Assembly: GCF_900604385.1 (NCBI RefSeq)
Contig: NZ_LR027382.1
Location: 3,022,076 to 3,086,075, forward strand
From: Alistipes megaguti
Lineage (GTDB): Bacteria > Bacteroidota > Bacteroidia > Bacteroidales > Rikenellaceae
Reading direction: 5' to 3'
Length of the DNA: 64,000 nt
The notes beneath the pieces were generated by a model that searched no databases, was not told the origin of the DNA, and worked only from the letters and a program-made list of their open reading frames with translations. The position numbers were made by a program, and so were the translations under genes. Below, one piece after another: positions 26,633-35,518 of this stretch. Within the stretch, counting starts at the first letter, position 1; the number at the start of each line of letters is the position of its first letter.

Positions 26633-27899
26633 ATGAAGAAGTTTTTATTAATGCTCGGTGCGGCAGTTTTGATGACCGCATGTAGTGATGACGGTGACGG
26701 TTCGGGTTCCGGCTCAATCAACTATGAAGAAGGGTACAAATACCTTTCAAGCCTGAATGTCAGCGACGCCAAGATGATTTATCAGAAAACATCTGGAGCA
26801 AGTATGAAATCACGTGCCGCAGGTGACGAGGACGGAACGTATTACAAACTTGACCTGAACGGCAACGAATCGAAACTTGTAATCACGGGTAAGGACGGAC
26901 AGGATTATAATATCGGTATTAATAAGGTGGTTAAACTTAGTGATAATATCCTTTTGATAAATCCATCCACTCAGGATATTATTGATTTGATATACAATTT
27001 CAACCGCAATATATGATACAGAGTATCTTTCTCTTGTTGATGTGAATACCGAGAAAATATATAGATGGCCGAAAGAAATTCAGGTCAACATATATAATGA
27101 ATATCATGGAGGAACATTTGAAACGACCTCTGACAATCAAGGGTACATTTATTTCGCATCATGCTATAATCTGAATTACCAATATAATCAAATCTACAAA
27201 CTAAATCCCAATGATTTCACCATACAACCGATGTTACCAAATGATGTAACATGTAATGGGTTTACTGTTACTGAAGATGGATTTATCGTGTATTGGAATG
27301 GATTAGAGTCATTTGGAGAACCCAAACAGAATGTCCGCATAAAATGTCCGGGCGGTAGAATATATCCGGTATTTGACAATAATACATTTATCTTAAACGG
27401 CAATCTGTATTCTATTCGTGAAAGTGAGAACACGATTATCAGATACAAAACAGTTGGCAACAACGATATTGAAGAAGAAACGGTTTGTCAAATGCCAGAA
27501 GAAACAGAGTTTTACGGTTACATACAATTCACACCAAACTATGTACGTAACACAATGCTTATAAATAACAGTTACGAATTTGACGGTGAAAAATGCGTTA
27601 AGTTGGAGAATCCCGTTTATGTTGGTGATATTACTACAAGCAAAGCATGGTACTCTTACAACAACACTACATTCTCAAAAACAGCAATGGCAGACTATCA
27701 GGCTTCTGAATTTCATGTTTTAGATTATGATATACTAAGTATTTCCGCAAGTCCCGAAAGCCCGAACATCGCGTTTACCGGTATTAGGTATTTAGACGGT
27801 GCAAATGTGGTCGGCACAATCGATGAAAACGATAAAATCACAATCGACAATGTTGCGGACAACGGCGAGCAGATAATCAACCTTATACCGCTGAATTAA
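26633..27899 (+). pseudogene. frameshifted surface lipoprotein, propeller-like
   Basis: The first frame (26633-27016) has a signal peptide and lipobox LMTACSDDGDG (Cys about 17), then GYKYLSSLNVSDAKMIYQ and LLINPSTQDIIDLIYNFNRNI before a stop. The second frame (open from 26991 to 27899) continues YDTEYLSLVDVNTEKIYRWPKEI and shows strand repeats with YIYFASCYNLNYQYNQIYKLN, GFIVYWNGLE and a C-terminal IAFTGIRYLDG, suggesting a beta-propeller-like extracellular domain. Codon usage and AT richness are the same in both halves and unlike the flanks. Adding one AT to the (AT)3 run at 27010-27014 (or removing one base) joins the frames into about 420 residues. Mutation, phase switching and sequencing error are all possible. 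No family recognised. Confidence 0.6.
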
Positions 27900-27919
27900 G
27901 ACATGAAAAAATAAAATAG

Positions 27920-27957
27920 TCCCCTTGTTGTAAACAAGTTACAGCAAGGGGATTTTT
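27920..27957 (+). terminator. terminator after the lipoprotein pseudogene
   Basis: TCCCCTTG (27920-27927) pairs with CAAGGGGA (27945-27952), followed by TTTTT; the loop can form an inner TTGTAAACAA hairpin. Confidence 0.75.
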
Positions 27958-27968
27958 CTATCTCTGAA

Positions 27969-28190
27969 CTATTGGTGTAAACTTGTATGTAGGTGCCATC
28001 GCTTGTTGATGCCGGCAGCCTTGGCCCACGGTTTCAACAGGCGGTTCATCTCATCTCCGCTTGGCAAAGCAAACACGAGGTCGTCCGGAAACTTGTCACC
28101 ACGCTTCGGCATCCATTTCAAGGCTTCGGAGAGGCCTCCCAGAGCCTTTTCTTGCAGGCAAATTACAGTAGTCCGCGTCCGCTTTACGGA
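27969..28190 (-). pseudogene. tyrosine recombinase (integrase) C-terminal remnant
   Basis: The minus strand encodes TVICLQEKALGG, LKWMPKRGDKFPDDLVFALP, RLLKPWAKAAGINK and WHLHTSLHQ before a stop. This is the stretch of Bacteroidota phage-type integrases that leads to the catalytic HTxRH box, but the box reads HTSLH (Arg replaced by Leu) and the protein stops at once. The N-terminal domain and the final Tyr are missing. A dead fragment of a mobile element, probably related to the arrival of the AT-rich lipoprotein next to it. Confidence 0.65.
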
Positions 28191-28218
28191 ACGCACCGCC
28201 CCCCAGCCTTCACGCCCT

Positions 28219-28344
28219 ATGGAAGAGTCCGCTTTTCCCTGCCGCCGCAGACCCTTCGACATCGAGCTGATCCGCCGGATCCACGCCCGTTACCCGCAGA
28301 TCGAACTCGAATGGCTTCTCTGCGGCCCCCGCCCGGAGTGGTGA
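28219..28344 (+). pseudogene. truncated HTH (XRE-like) regulator, 3' end
   Basis: An open frame of 41 codons ends FDIELIRRIHARYPQIELEWL followed by LCGPRPEW. The pattern I..I...YPQI...WLL.G is the C-terminal helix-turn of Cro/CI-type repressors (usual form FPQINPEWLLTG). The DNA-binding helices expected upstream are absent, because the sequence before 28219 belongs to the antisense integrase remnant. Probably the surviving end of a regulator cut by the integration or deletion event. Short, so confidence is modest. Confidence 0.4.
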
Positions 28345-28443
28345 CGGCGGTGCGGGGCGACCCGTCCTCCACATCCGGAACCGCCCCGCCGTCCGGGACC
28401 GCCCTGCCCCGCACTCGCTCGACGCCCCCTTTTCCCCGAAAAA

Positions 28444-28475
28444 TTTGCGGCTTCCGACAAAACGTACTATCTTTA
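28444..28475 (+). promoter_or_regulatory. promoter of the thioredoxin-like/meaB unit
   Basis: TTTG (28444-28447), 20-base spacer, TATCTTTA (28468-28475), close to TTTG-N20-TAnnTTTG. The ATG is at 28499. Confidence 0.65.
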
Positions 28476-28498
28476 TAGCGGACAAAACAGGACGCTCC

Positions 28499-28963
28499 AT
28501 GAAGAAAGCTCTGCTTATTCTCTTGGCGGTGTGCGGGTTGGGCCTCTCACTCGCCCGAGCCCAGAACATCATCCTCGGTGAAAAGGTCCCCGAGCTCAAA
28601 CCCGCCGGCTGGATCGACAACCGACACCCCCAGCCCGCACCGATCACCTACGTCGAGTTCTTCCACTCGTCGAATCCCGCCTGCATCACCTCGCTCGAAC
28701 GTCTCCGCGACCTCTCGGCCCGTTCGAAACCCGCCATGCGCGTGATCGTCGTCACGCGCGAGGACACGGCCCGCATCGCTCCGATGCTCAGACCCTTCCT
28801 CTCGCGGCGGATCACGGCCACGATCCATGCCGAACGCGGGTTCGCCGCCTACGGCGTCACGTACGTCCCGTTCGGCGTGCTGATCGACGCCCGCAACCGT
28901 GCCCTCTGGATGGGCAACAGCCTGCAACTCAACGAAAAAATCATTGAACAATCAACCCGCTGA
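28499..28963 (+). CDS. secreted thioredoxin-fold protein, single cysteine
   Basis: 154 residues with a signal peptide (ALLILLAVCGLGLSLARAQ). The mature part follows a TlpA/AhpC-like plan: GEKVPELKPAGWI, YVEFFHSSNPACITSLERL (where CxxC proteins have WCxxC), VIVVTRED, and YVPFGVLIDARNRALW with a cis-Pro-type position VP. Only the second Cys of the usual CxxC remains, so it is not a classic disulfide reductase; it may be a peroxiredoxin-like or binding protein. It shares the promoter with meaB 6 bases downstream, yet no functional link is obvious. Confidence 0.72.
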   Translation: MKKALLILLAVCGLGLSLARAQNIILGEKVPELKPAGWIDNRHPQPAPITYVEFFHSSNPACITSLERLRDLSARSKPAMRVIVVTREDTARIAPMLRPFLSRRITATIHAERGFAAYGVTYVPFGVLIDARNRALWMGNSLQLNEKIIEQSTR

Positions 28964-28968
28964 CACCC

Positions 28969-30084
28969 ATGTCATTTACCAAGATCGACCACTACGAAAA
29001 GGAGTATGCCGACACGCATCACGATACGGCGCTCAACGTCGCCGAGGGCGTCGAAGACCAACCCGTCGTAAGCCCCTACTTCAAACGCCACAAGAAACGC
29101 CAGCTATCGACCGACGAATATGTCGAGGGAATCCTCGCCGGTAAGATCACCATCCTTTCGCAGGCCATCACGCTCGTCGAATCCTCCAACCCGGCCCACT
29201 ACGCCCAGGCGCAGGAGATCATCGAACGCTGTCTGCCCCACGCCGGAAAATCCATCCGCATCGGCATCACAGGAGTCCCCGGAGCCGGCAAGTCAACCTT
29301 CATCGAGGCCATCGGGAACATGGTCACCTCGCTGCGCCACCGCCTGGCCGTGCTGGCCATTGACCCCTCGTCGGAGCGCAGCGGCGGCTCGATCCTCGGC
29401 GACAAGACCCGCATGGAGAGCATCTGCAACAACCCTGATGTCTTCATCCGGCCCTCGCCCTCGGCCGGATCGCTCGGAGGCGTGGCCCGCAAGACCCGTG
29501 AGACGATCGTGCTGTGCGAAGCTGCCGGTTTCGACGTCATCTTCATCGAGACGGTCGGCGTCGGGCAGTCCGAAACGGCCGTCCACTCGATGGTCGACCT
29601 CTTCATGCTGCTGCAGATCTCGGGCGCCGGCGACGAGTTGCAGGGCATCAAGCGCGGTATCATGGAGATGGCCGACCTGATGGTCATCACCAAGGCCGAC
29701 GGCGAAAACATCCACAAGGCCGAGTTGGCCCGCACGCAGTTCCAGGGGGCCCTGCGGCTCTTCCCCGTCCCGGAATCGGGCTGGCGCCCAAAGGTCTACA
29801 CCTCGTCGGCCGTGACGAAAGCCGGTCTGGAGGAGGTCTGGAAGGGCGTCGAGGAGTATCTCGACCACATCCAGCGCAACGGATACTTCCAGCACAACCG
29901 CAACCGCCAGAACAAATACTGGATGTACGAGACGATCAACGAGGCGCTGCGCAGCAGTTTCTACCGCGACCCGGCCGTCGAAAGCCGCATCGGCGAGTAC
30001 GAACAGCGCGTGTTAGACGACAAGATCTCGTCGTTCGTCGCCGCCAAGGAGTTGCTCGACCTCTATTTCAAGGATGTCAAATAG
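28969..30084 (+). CDS. meaB: methylmalonyl-CoA mutase-associated GTPase MeaB
   Basis: 371-residue G3E GTPase that loads and protects adenosylcobalamin in methylmalonyl-CoA mutase. Walker A GVPGAGKSTF near residue 104, the switch region DPSSERSGGSILGDKTRM near 140, GFDVIFIETVGVGQSE near 195 (Walker B plus switch), and the base-recognition MVITKADG near 243. The C-terminal dimerisation arm is complete. It goes with the mce-mmd operon 3 kb away; the mutase itself is outside the window. A terminator follows at 30113. Confidence 0.95.
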   Translation: MSFTKIDHYEKEYADTHHDTALNVAEGVEDQPVVSPYFKRHKKRQLSTDEYVEGILAGKITILSQAITLVESSNPAHYAQAQEIIERCLPHAGKSIRIGITGVPGAGKSTFIEAIGNMVTSLRHRLAVLAIDPSSERSGGSILGDKTRMESICNNPDVFIRPSPSAGSLGGVARKTRETIVLCEAAGFDVIFIETVGVGQSETAVHSMVDLFMLLQISGAGDELQGIKRGIMEMADLMVITKADGENIHKAELARTQFQGALRLFPVPESGWRPKVYTSSAVTKAGLEEVWKGVEEYLDHIQRNGYFQHNRNRQNKYWMYETINEALRSSFYRDPAVESRIGEYEQRVLDDKISSFVAAKELLDLYFKDVK

Positions 30085-30112
30085 CGGCCGGGAAACGCCG
30101 CTCTCCTGCACA

Positions 30113-30143
30113 AAAACGGACCGCATGACATGCGGTCCGTTTT
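30113..30143. terminator. bidirectional terminator
   Basis: AAAACGGACCGCA (30113-30125) pairs perfectly with TGCGGTCCGTTTT (30131-30143), loop TGACA. It separates meaB from the convergent TRIC gene. Confidence 0.88.
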
Positions 30144-30175
30144 ATTTATATGTGTGGAATCGCGCTCCCGCGCCC

Positions 30176-30775
30176 CTACTTGAGGATCGGCAGACGGAGG
30201 CCGAAGCGGACCGCCACGATCCGCAGGGCAATGACCGCAGCCGCCGTGATGATCTGCAGCGCGGCCCCTTCGATGCCCGCCCAGCGGCACAGCCAGAAGA
30301 CAAAGCCGCCGAAGACGCACGCCAGCGCGTAGATCTCCTTGCGGAAGATCAGCGGCTCCTCGTTGATCAGGATGTCGCGCAGCACGCCGCCCGCCGCGCC
30401 GGTCATCGTGCCCATGATCACGGCCACCCACAGCGGAAAACCCGTCGCCAGGGTCTTCTCGATGCCGACAACGGTGAAGAGTCCCAGACCGATGGCGTCG
30501 AAGATGAAGAAGGTGTTGTTCAGCCGGATCAGATAGCGCCCCAGCAGGATGACGATCCCCAGGGCGATGGCCGTGACGATGAGGTAGACGCTGTCCAGCA
30601 TCCAGAACGGCGTCTGCGACAACATCAGGTCGCGGAGCGTTCCGCCCCCGATGGCAGTCGTGAAACCCACGACGTAGGCCCCGAACCAGTCAAAGCGCTT
30701 GGCCGAGGCGAGCCGGATACCGCTGATGGCAAAGGCCAGCGTTCCGAGCATCTCCAGAATGAAATAGGCGGTCAT
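30176..30775 (-). CDS. TRIC-family (UPF0126) cation channel
   Basis: 199 residues, seven predicted membrane helices built as two repeats. Each repeat carries the family signature: AIGGGTLRDLMLSQTPFW near residue 41 and AAGGVLRDILINEEPLIF near 128. Bacterial TRIC proteins form trimeric potassium-permeable channels; the physiological role here is unknown. The gene starts 15 bases after the sirtuin stop (both minus) and is probably cotranscribed with it. Confidence 0.88.
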   Translation of the reverse strand: MTAYFILEMLGTLAFAISGIRLASAKRFDWFGAYVVGFTTAIGGGTLRDLMLSQTPFWMLDSVYLIVTAIALGIVILLGRYLIRLNNTFFIFDAIGLGLFTVVGIEKTLATGFPLWVAVIMGTMTGAAGGVLRDILINEEPLIFRKEIYALACVFGGFVFWLCRWAGIEGAALQIITAAAVIALRIVAVRFGLRLPILK

Positions 30776-30790
30776 GGCGCTTCGTCGGCG

Positions 30791-31492
30791 TTATTTGTCC
30801 GCAAAGGTCCGGCGCAGCAGGCCGGCCAGTTCGGGAACCCCCTCCGAGGCCCGTTTGCGGATGACCGTCAGCGGATTGCGGATGCCGCGCGTATCGGGAT
30901 TGCCCGGATCGACCAGGTAGATCGGCACGCCGGGCTGTACGTAGCGCACGAGCGAGGCCGCCGGATAGACGGCCAGCGACGTTCCGACGACGACCATGAT
31001 CTCGGCCCGTGCGGCGATCTCGGCCGCCCGCTCGAACATCGGCACCGATTCGCCGAAGAAGACAATATGCGGCCGCAGCAGCGAACCGTCCGAAGCCCGG
31101 GCATCGAGCGGCTGCTCCCACCCCTCGATCGGAACGATGAGGTCGGGGTTGGCCGTCGAACGCAGCTTGCGAAGTTCGCCGTGGAGGTGCGTCACGCGCG
31201 TCGAGCCGGCCCGCTCGTGCAGGTCGTCGACATTCTGCGTCAGCACGTCGACGTCGAAATCCCGCTCCAGCGCGGCAATGGCCCGATGGCCGGCATTGGG
31301 TTCGCAGCGGAGCATCTCGCGGCGGCGTTCGTTATAGAAGCGGATGACCAGCGCCCGGTTGCGCGCCAGCGCCTCGGGCGTGCAGACATCCTCGATGCGG
31401 TAGTTGGCCCACAGGCCGTCGGCATCGCGGAACGTAGCCAGTCCGCTGTCGGCGCTCATCCCCGCGCCGGTAAATACGACGAGTCGTTTCAT
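30791..31492 (-). CDS. cobB: NAD-dependent protein deacylase (sirtuin)
   Basis: 233-residue Sir2-family enzyme. Seen: FTGAGMSADSGLATFRDADGLW at the NAD site, TQNVDDLHERAG near residue 100 with HLHGEL (catalytic His), and VVGTSLAVYPAASL. Two family notes: residues FYNERRR hold the Tyr-x-x-Arg pair that marks class III desuccinylase/demalonylase activity, and the four zinc Cys of most sirtuins are absent, as in other short Bacteroidota members. Start at 31492; the promoter box TATCTTTG lies at 31513-31520 on the minus strand. Divergent from gadB. Confidence 0.92.
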   Translation of the reverse strand: MKRLVVFTGAGMSADSGLATFRDADGLWANYRIEDVCTPEALARNRALVIRFYNERRREMLRCEPNAGHRAIAALERDFDVDVLTQNVDDLHERAGSTRVTHLHGELRKLRSTANPDLIVPIEGWEQPLDARASDGSLLRPHIVFFGESVPMFERAAEIAARAEIMVVVGTSLAVYPAASLVRYVQPGVPIYLVDPGNPDTRGIRNPLTVIRKRASEGVPELAGLLRRTFADK

Positions 31493-31605
31493 GGCAGTAT
31501 GTTTTTCCGGGACAAAGATACGCACTTTTTCCGCAAAACGTGCGCCACGGACGCCCGCTCCACGGTAAAAAAGAGCCGGCCGGCAGGGGCTCCGGCGTCG
31601 GGTTC

Positions 31606-31632
31606 TGGCACAGTTCGTGCAACCGTTCGATG
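31606..31632 (+). promoter_or_regulatory. gadB promoter element, sigma-54-like, shared with gadC
   Basis: 31606-31621 reads TGGCACAGTTCGTGCA: GG and GC doublets are separated by ten bases as in -24/-12 promoters (consensus TGGCACG-N4-TTGCW). It continues ACCGTTCGATG. The element upstream of gadC at 46834 is identical at 20 of 27 positions. No TAnnTTTG box is seen between it and gadB. Expected transcript start is about 31632. Confidence 0.55.
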
Positions 31633-31657
31633 ACGTAAACCATAAATGCTACACACC

Positions 31658-33073
31658 ATGAAACAACAGAACATGTCGGCCGCCGATGCCGCCGCCGAGA
31701 TCTTCGGATCGAAGGAGATGCGCTCGCCGGCTCCCACCCAGTTCATCCCCCGCGGCAAGACCTCGCCCGAAATCGCCTACCAGATGGTCAAGGACGAAAC
31801 CTACCCGCAGACCCAGCCCCGGCTGAATCTGGCCACCTTCGTCACGACCTACATGGACGACTACGCCACGCGGCTGATGAACGAGGCGATCAACGTCAAC
31901 TACATCGACGAAACGGAGTATCCGCGCGTGGCCGTCATGTGCGGCCGCTGCATCAACATCCTGGCCAACCTCTGGAACTCGCCCGAAAAGGCCGAATGGA
32001 AGGCCGGAGCCGTCGGCATCGGGTCGTCCGAGGCCTGCATGCTGGGCGGTGTGGCCGCCTGGCTGCGCTGGCGCGACCGCCGCAAGGCCGCCGGGAAATC
32101 CTACGACAAGCCCAATCTGGTGATGAGCTCGGCCTTCCAGGTCGTCTGGGAGAAGTTCTGCCAGTTGTGGCAGATCGAGATGCGCACGGTGCCCCTCACC
32201 CCCGAAAAGAAGACCCTCGACACGGAGGCCGCCCTGAAGCTCTGCGACGAGAACACGATCTGCATCGTCCCGATCGCCGGCGTGACCTGGACCGGTCTGA
32301 ACGACGATATCGAGGCTCTCGACCGGGCGCTCGACGCCTTCAACCAGAAGACCGGCTACGAGATTCCGATCCATGTCGATGCGGCTTCGGGCGGCTTTAT
32401 CCTGCCGTTCCTCAACCCCGACGTGAAGTGGGATTTCCGCCTGAAATGGGTACTCTCGATCTCGACCTCGGGCCACAAGTTCGGTCTGGTCTACCCGGGT
32501 CTGGGATGGACCGTCTGGAAGGAGAAGAAGTATCTCCCCGACGCGATGTCCTTCTCGGTCAACTACCTCGGCGCCAGCATCACCCAGGTGGGGCTCAACT
32601 TCTCGCGTCCGGCGGCGCAGATCCTCGGCCAGTATTACAACTTCATCCGACTGGGATTCGAAGGATACCGCGAGATTCAGCAGAACTCGATGGATATCGC
32701 CTGCTACTGCCACCGCGAAATCGGCAAGATGCCCTGCTTCCGCAACTACGCCGAGGAGATGGTCAACCCGCTCTTCATCTGGTCGCTGGATCCCGAATAC
32801 GAAAAAACGGCCAAATGGACCCTCTTCGACCTGCAGGCCGCCCTGCAGCAGAGCGGATGGATGGTCCCGGCCTACACCATGCCCCGCAACATCGAGCAGA
32901 TGATCGTCATGCGCATCGTCGTGCGGCAAGGCTTCTCGCGCGACATGGCCGACATGCTGCTGGGCGACATCCGCAACGCCGTGGCCGAATTCGAGAAGCT
33001 CCGCTACCCGACCACCTCGCGCCTGAAGTTCGAGGCCCACGAACACCAGAAGGGAAAAGTCTACACGCACTGA
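31658..33073 (+). CDS. gadB: glutamate decarboxylase
   Basis: PLP enzyme converting glutamate and a proton to GABA and CO2, the consuming half of GABA acid resistance. 471 residues from the ATG at 31658 (alternatives 31646 and 31673). Strong family markers: RLNLATFVTTYMDDYA near residue 50, GIGSSEACMLGGVAAWLRW, HVDAASGGFILPF (Asp stacking on PLP) and SISTSGHKFGLVYPG with the Schiff-base Lys near 272. The C-terminal HEHQKGKVYTH ends in His like the pH-sensing tail of enterobacterial GadB. gadC and glsA lie 15 kb away under a similar promoter element. Confidence 0.96.
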   Translation: MKQQNMSAADAAAEIFGSKEMRSPAPTQFIPRGKTSPEIAYQMVKDETYPQTQPRLNLATFVTTYMDDYATRLMNEAINVNYIDETEYPRVAVMCGRCINILANLWNSPEKAEWKAGAVGIGSSEACMLGGVAAWLRWRDRRKAAGKSYDKPNLVMSSAFQVVWEKFCQLWQIEMRTVPLTPEKKTLDTEAALKLCDENTICIVPIAGVTWTGLNDDIEALDRALDAFNQKTGYEIPIHVDAASGGFILPFLNPDVKWDFRLKWVLSISTSGHKFGLVYPGLGWTVWKEKKYLPDAMSFSVNYLGASITQVGLNFSRPAAQILGQYYNFIRLGFEGYREIQQNSMDIACYCHREIGKMPCFRNYAEEMVNPLFIWSLDPEYEKTAKWTLFDLQAALQQSGWMVPAYTMPRNIEQMIVMRIVVRQGFSRDMADMLLGDIRNAVAEFEKLRYPTTSRLKFEAHEHQKGKVYTH

Positions 33074-33340
33074 CGGTATATGCATCGCTTACCGTAAATT
33101 TAGCGACCGGCCGGCGGAGGAATTCCGTCGGTCGGTTTTGTGTCGGGCGGAACCGGACCGACAAGGGTTCGGAAACGACCGAAATGCTCAAAACCGCCGC
33201 TCCCCCGCAGCCGCACCGAACGGCAACATCCACACCAGACTGATCCCGAGGAAAATTCGAACAACTACCGACGGGTCCGGACCTTGACCGACACCGAAAA
33301 TTTTCCTATCTTTACGCCGCTTTACGAATCCCCGCCCGAC

Positions 33341-34102
33341 ATGCGCGAAACATTCGACATCTTCCTCATCGTCATGGCCTCGCTGGCCCTGGTGGTCTTC
33401 ATCGCCCTGCACTTCTTCGAGGCCGGTTACGGCTACCTCTTCAACCGCCGCCACGGACCGCCCGTTCCGAACAAAATCGGATGGATGCTGATGGAATCCC
33501 CCGTCTTCATCCTCATGGCCGTGCTGTGGGCCACCTCCGACCGCATGGGGCAGGCCGCACCGCTTGGCCTCTTCCTCCTCTTCGAGGCCCACTACTTCCA
33601 ACGTTCGTTCATCTTCCCGCTGCTCATGCGCGGAAACTCGAAGATGCCCCTCGGAATCGTCCTCATGGGCATGCTCTTCAATACGCTCAACGCCCTGATG
33701 CAGGGCGGATGGATCTTCTGGGTATCGCCCGCCGACTACTACGACGGCTGGTTCACAAAACCCTACATCTACATCGGAGGCGCGCTCTTCATCGCCGGAA
33801 TGGCGATCAACCTCCACTCCGACCGCATTATCCGCCACCTGCGCAAACCCGGCGACACGCGGCACTACATCCCCCGCGGCGGCATGTTCCGCTACGTCTC
33901 GTCGGCCAACTACTTCGGCGAACTGCTCGAATGGGTCGGATTCGCCGTGGCTTCGTGGTCGTGGGCCGGGGCGGTCTTCGCCTGGTGGACCTTCGCCAAC
34001 CTCGCACCCCGCGCCGCCTCGCTGCGCCGCCGCTACGAGCAGGAGTTCGGCGAGGAGTTTTCCAAGCTCAAGCGCAAGCGCATCATCCCCTTTATTTACT
34101 AA
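33341..34102 (+). CDS. steroid 5-alpha-reductase family protein
   Basis: 253-residue integral membrane oxidoreductase of the 3-oxo-5-alpha-steroid 4-dehydrogenase family (NADPH-dependent reduction of delta-4 double bonds). About six membrane helices. The C-terminal family signature is complete: NLHSDRIIRHLRKPGD, HYIPRGGMFRYVSSANYFGE, LLEWVGFAVASWS and RRRYEQEFGEEFSKLKRKRIIPFIY. Promoter CTTG-N20-TATCTTTA (33283-33314) and ATG at 33341; in-frame codons upstream are not family-like. It leads a cluster with an OYE-like reductase and an SDR, the three activities needed to convert 3-oxo-delta-4 steroids or bile acids to 5-alpha/5-beta, 3-hydroxy products. Confidence 0.87.
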   Translation: MRETFDIFLIVMASLALVVFIALHFFEAGYGYLFNRRHGPPVPNKIGWMLMESPVFILMAVLWATSDRMGQAAPLGLFLLFEAHYFQRSFIFPLLMRGNSKMPLGIVLMGMLFNTLNALMQGGWIFWVSPADYYDGWFTKPYIYIGGALFIAGMAINLHSDRIIRHLRKPGDTRHYIPRGGMFRYVSSANYFGELLEWVGFAVASWSWAGAVFAWWTFANLAPRAASLRRRYEQEFGEEFSKLKRKRIIPFIY

Positions 34103-34303
34103 CCAAGCCCCGGCCTCAAGGAGCCGCCAAGGAGACCCAACATACCGCCAAAAGTCGCCAAGAAGCCGTCCTGCAACCGCAGCGGACCGGGCTTTCGAAG
34201 CCCCAGGAGGCGACTCCGGACGCAAACAAGCGGACGGCCAATCCGCGGAGGAACCTCGCAAGGCTCCCGGCCCACTGAAAAAACCGAAAAACACACCATA
34301 AAG

Positions 34304-35518
34304 ATGGAATCCAAACTTTTCACCCCCTTCAAGCTCGGGCCCGTCACGTTGCGCAACCGCACGATCCGCTCGGCGGCATTCGAGTCCATGGGCAAGGACT
34401 TCGGCCCCACACAGCAGCTCAAGGATTACCACGTGGCCGTGGCCCGCGGCGGAATCGGCATGACGACGCTGGCCTACGCCGCAGTCTGCCGCAGCGGCCT
34501 CTCGTTCAACAAACAGCTGTGGCTCCGCCCGGAAATCGTCCCCGGGTTGCGCGACATCACCGACGCCATCCACCGCGAAGGGGCTGCCGCCGCCATCCAG
34601 ATCGGCCACTGCGGCAACATGACCCACTGGTCGACCGCCGGGCAGATGCCCATCGGAGCCTCGTGGGGCGTGAACCTCTACGCCTACACCCCGGTGCGCG
34701 GCATGAGGCGCAGCGAGATCGAACAGGTGGCCAAGGATTTCGGACGCGCCGTCCACACGGCCCACGACGCCGGATTCGACTCGGTGGAGCTCCACGCCGG
34801 GCACGGATACCTCATCTCGCAGTTTCTCTCGCCCTATACGAACCACCGCCATGACGAGTATGGCGGTTCGCTAGAAAACCGCATGCGCTTCATGCGGATG
34901 TGCCTCTCGGAGGCCGTCGAGGCCGCCCGCGCCTGCAACATGGCCATCACCGTCAAGCACAACATGTACGACGGCTTCAAGGGCGGCATCCAGATCCCCG
35001 AAAGCATCGAGATCGCCAAGGTCATCGAGTCGTTCGGCGTCGACGGCATCGTCCTCTCCGGCGGGTTCGTCTCGAAGGCCCCGATGGCCGTCATGCGCGG
35101 GCTGATCCCCCTCTACACGATGAGCTACTACTCGCCCCTCTGGCTGCGTTACTTCATCCGCTGGTGCGGTCCCTTCATGATCAAGCAGTTTCCCTTCAGC
35201 GAGTGCTACTTCCTGGAGGATGCCCGGAAGTTCCGCGAGGCGCTGAAGGGCACGCTGATCTACGTCGGCGGGCTCATCAGCCGCGAAGGGATCGAGCGGG
35301 CCCTCGGGTCGGGGTTCGAACTGGTGCAGATGGCCCGGGCGCTGGTCAACGATCCGGCCTTCGTCAACAAACTCCGCGCAGGAGACGAGTCGACCCGCAG
35401 CGAATGCGACCACCGCAACTACTGTATCGCCCGGATGTACTCCGTCGACATGAAGTGCTGCAAACACTGTCCGGATCTTCCGCGCAAGATCGTCGAAGAG
35501 CTCAAACGCCTCCCCTGA
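34304..35518 (+). CDS. OYE-family NADH:flavin oxidoreductase (5-beta-reductase-like)
   Basis: 404-residue old-yellow-enzyme TIM barrel without the C-terminal NAD/FAD domains of BaiCD or 2,4-dienoyl-CoA reductase. Seen: FTPFKLGPVTLRNRTIRSA, QIGHCGNMTHW, VELHAGHGYLISQFLSP near residue 165, NHRHDEYGGSLENRMRF, and LIYVGGLIS with MARALVNDP (FMN phosphate). The tail has a Cys cluster CDHRNYC...KCCKHC; the spacing suggests a former 4Fe-4S site with one Cys replaced by Arg. In its cluster it is the natural 5-beta-reductase candidate. It follows the 5-alpha-reductase after 201 unremarkable bases and overlaps the SDR start (TGATG). Confidence 0.85.
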   Translation: MESKLFTPFKLGPVTLRNRTIRSAAFESMGKDFGPTQQLKDYHVAVARGGIGMTTLAYAAVCRSGLSFNKQLWLRPEIVPGLRDITDAIHREGAAAAIQIGHCGNMTHWSTAGQMPIGASWGVNLYAYTPVRGMRRSEIEQVAKDFGRAVHTAHDAGFDSVELHAGHGYLISQFLSPYTNHRHDEYGGSLENRMRFMRMCLSEAVEAARACNMAITVKHNMYDGFKGGIQIPESIEIAKVIESFGVDGIVLSGGFVSKAPMAVMRGLIPLYTMSYYSPLWLRYFIRWCGPFMIKQFPFSECYFLEDARKFREALKGTLIYVGGLISREGIERALGSGFELVQMARALVNDPAFVNKLRAGDESTRSECDHRNYCIARMYSVDMKCCKHCPDLPRKIVEELKRLP

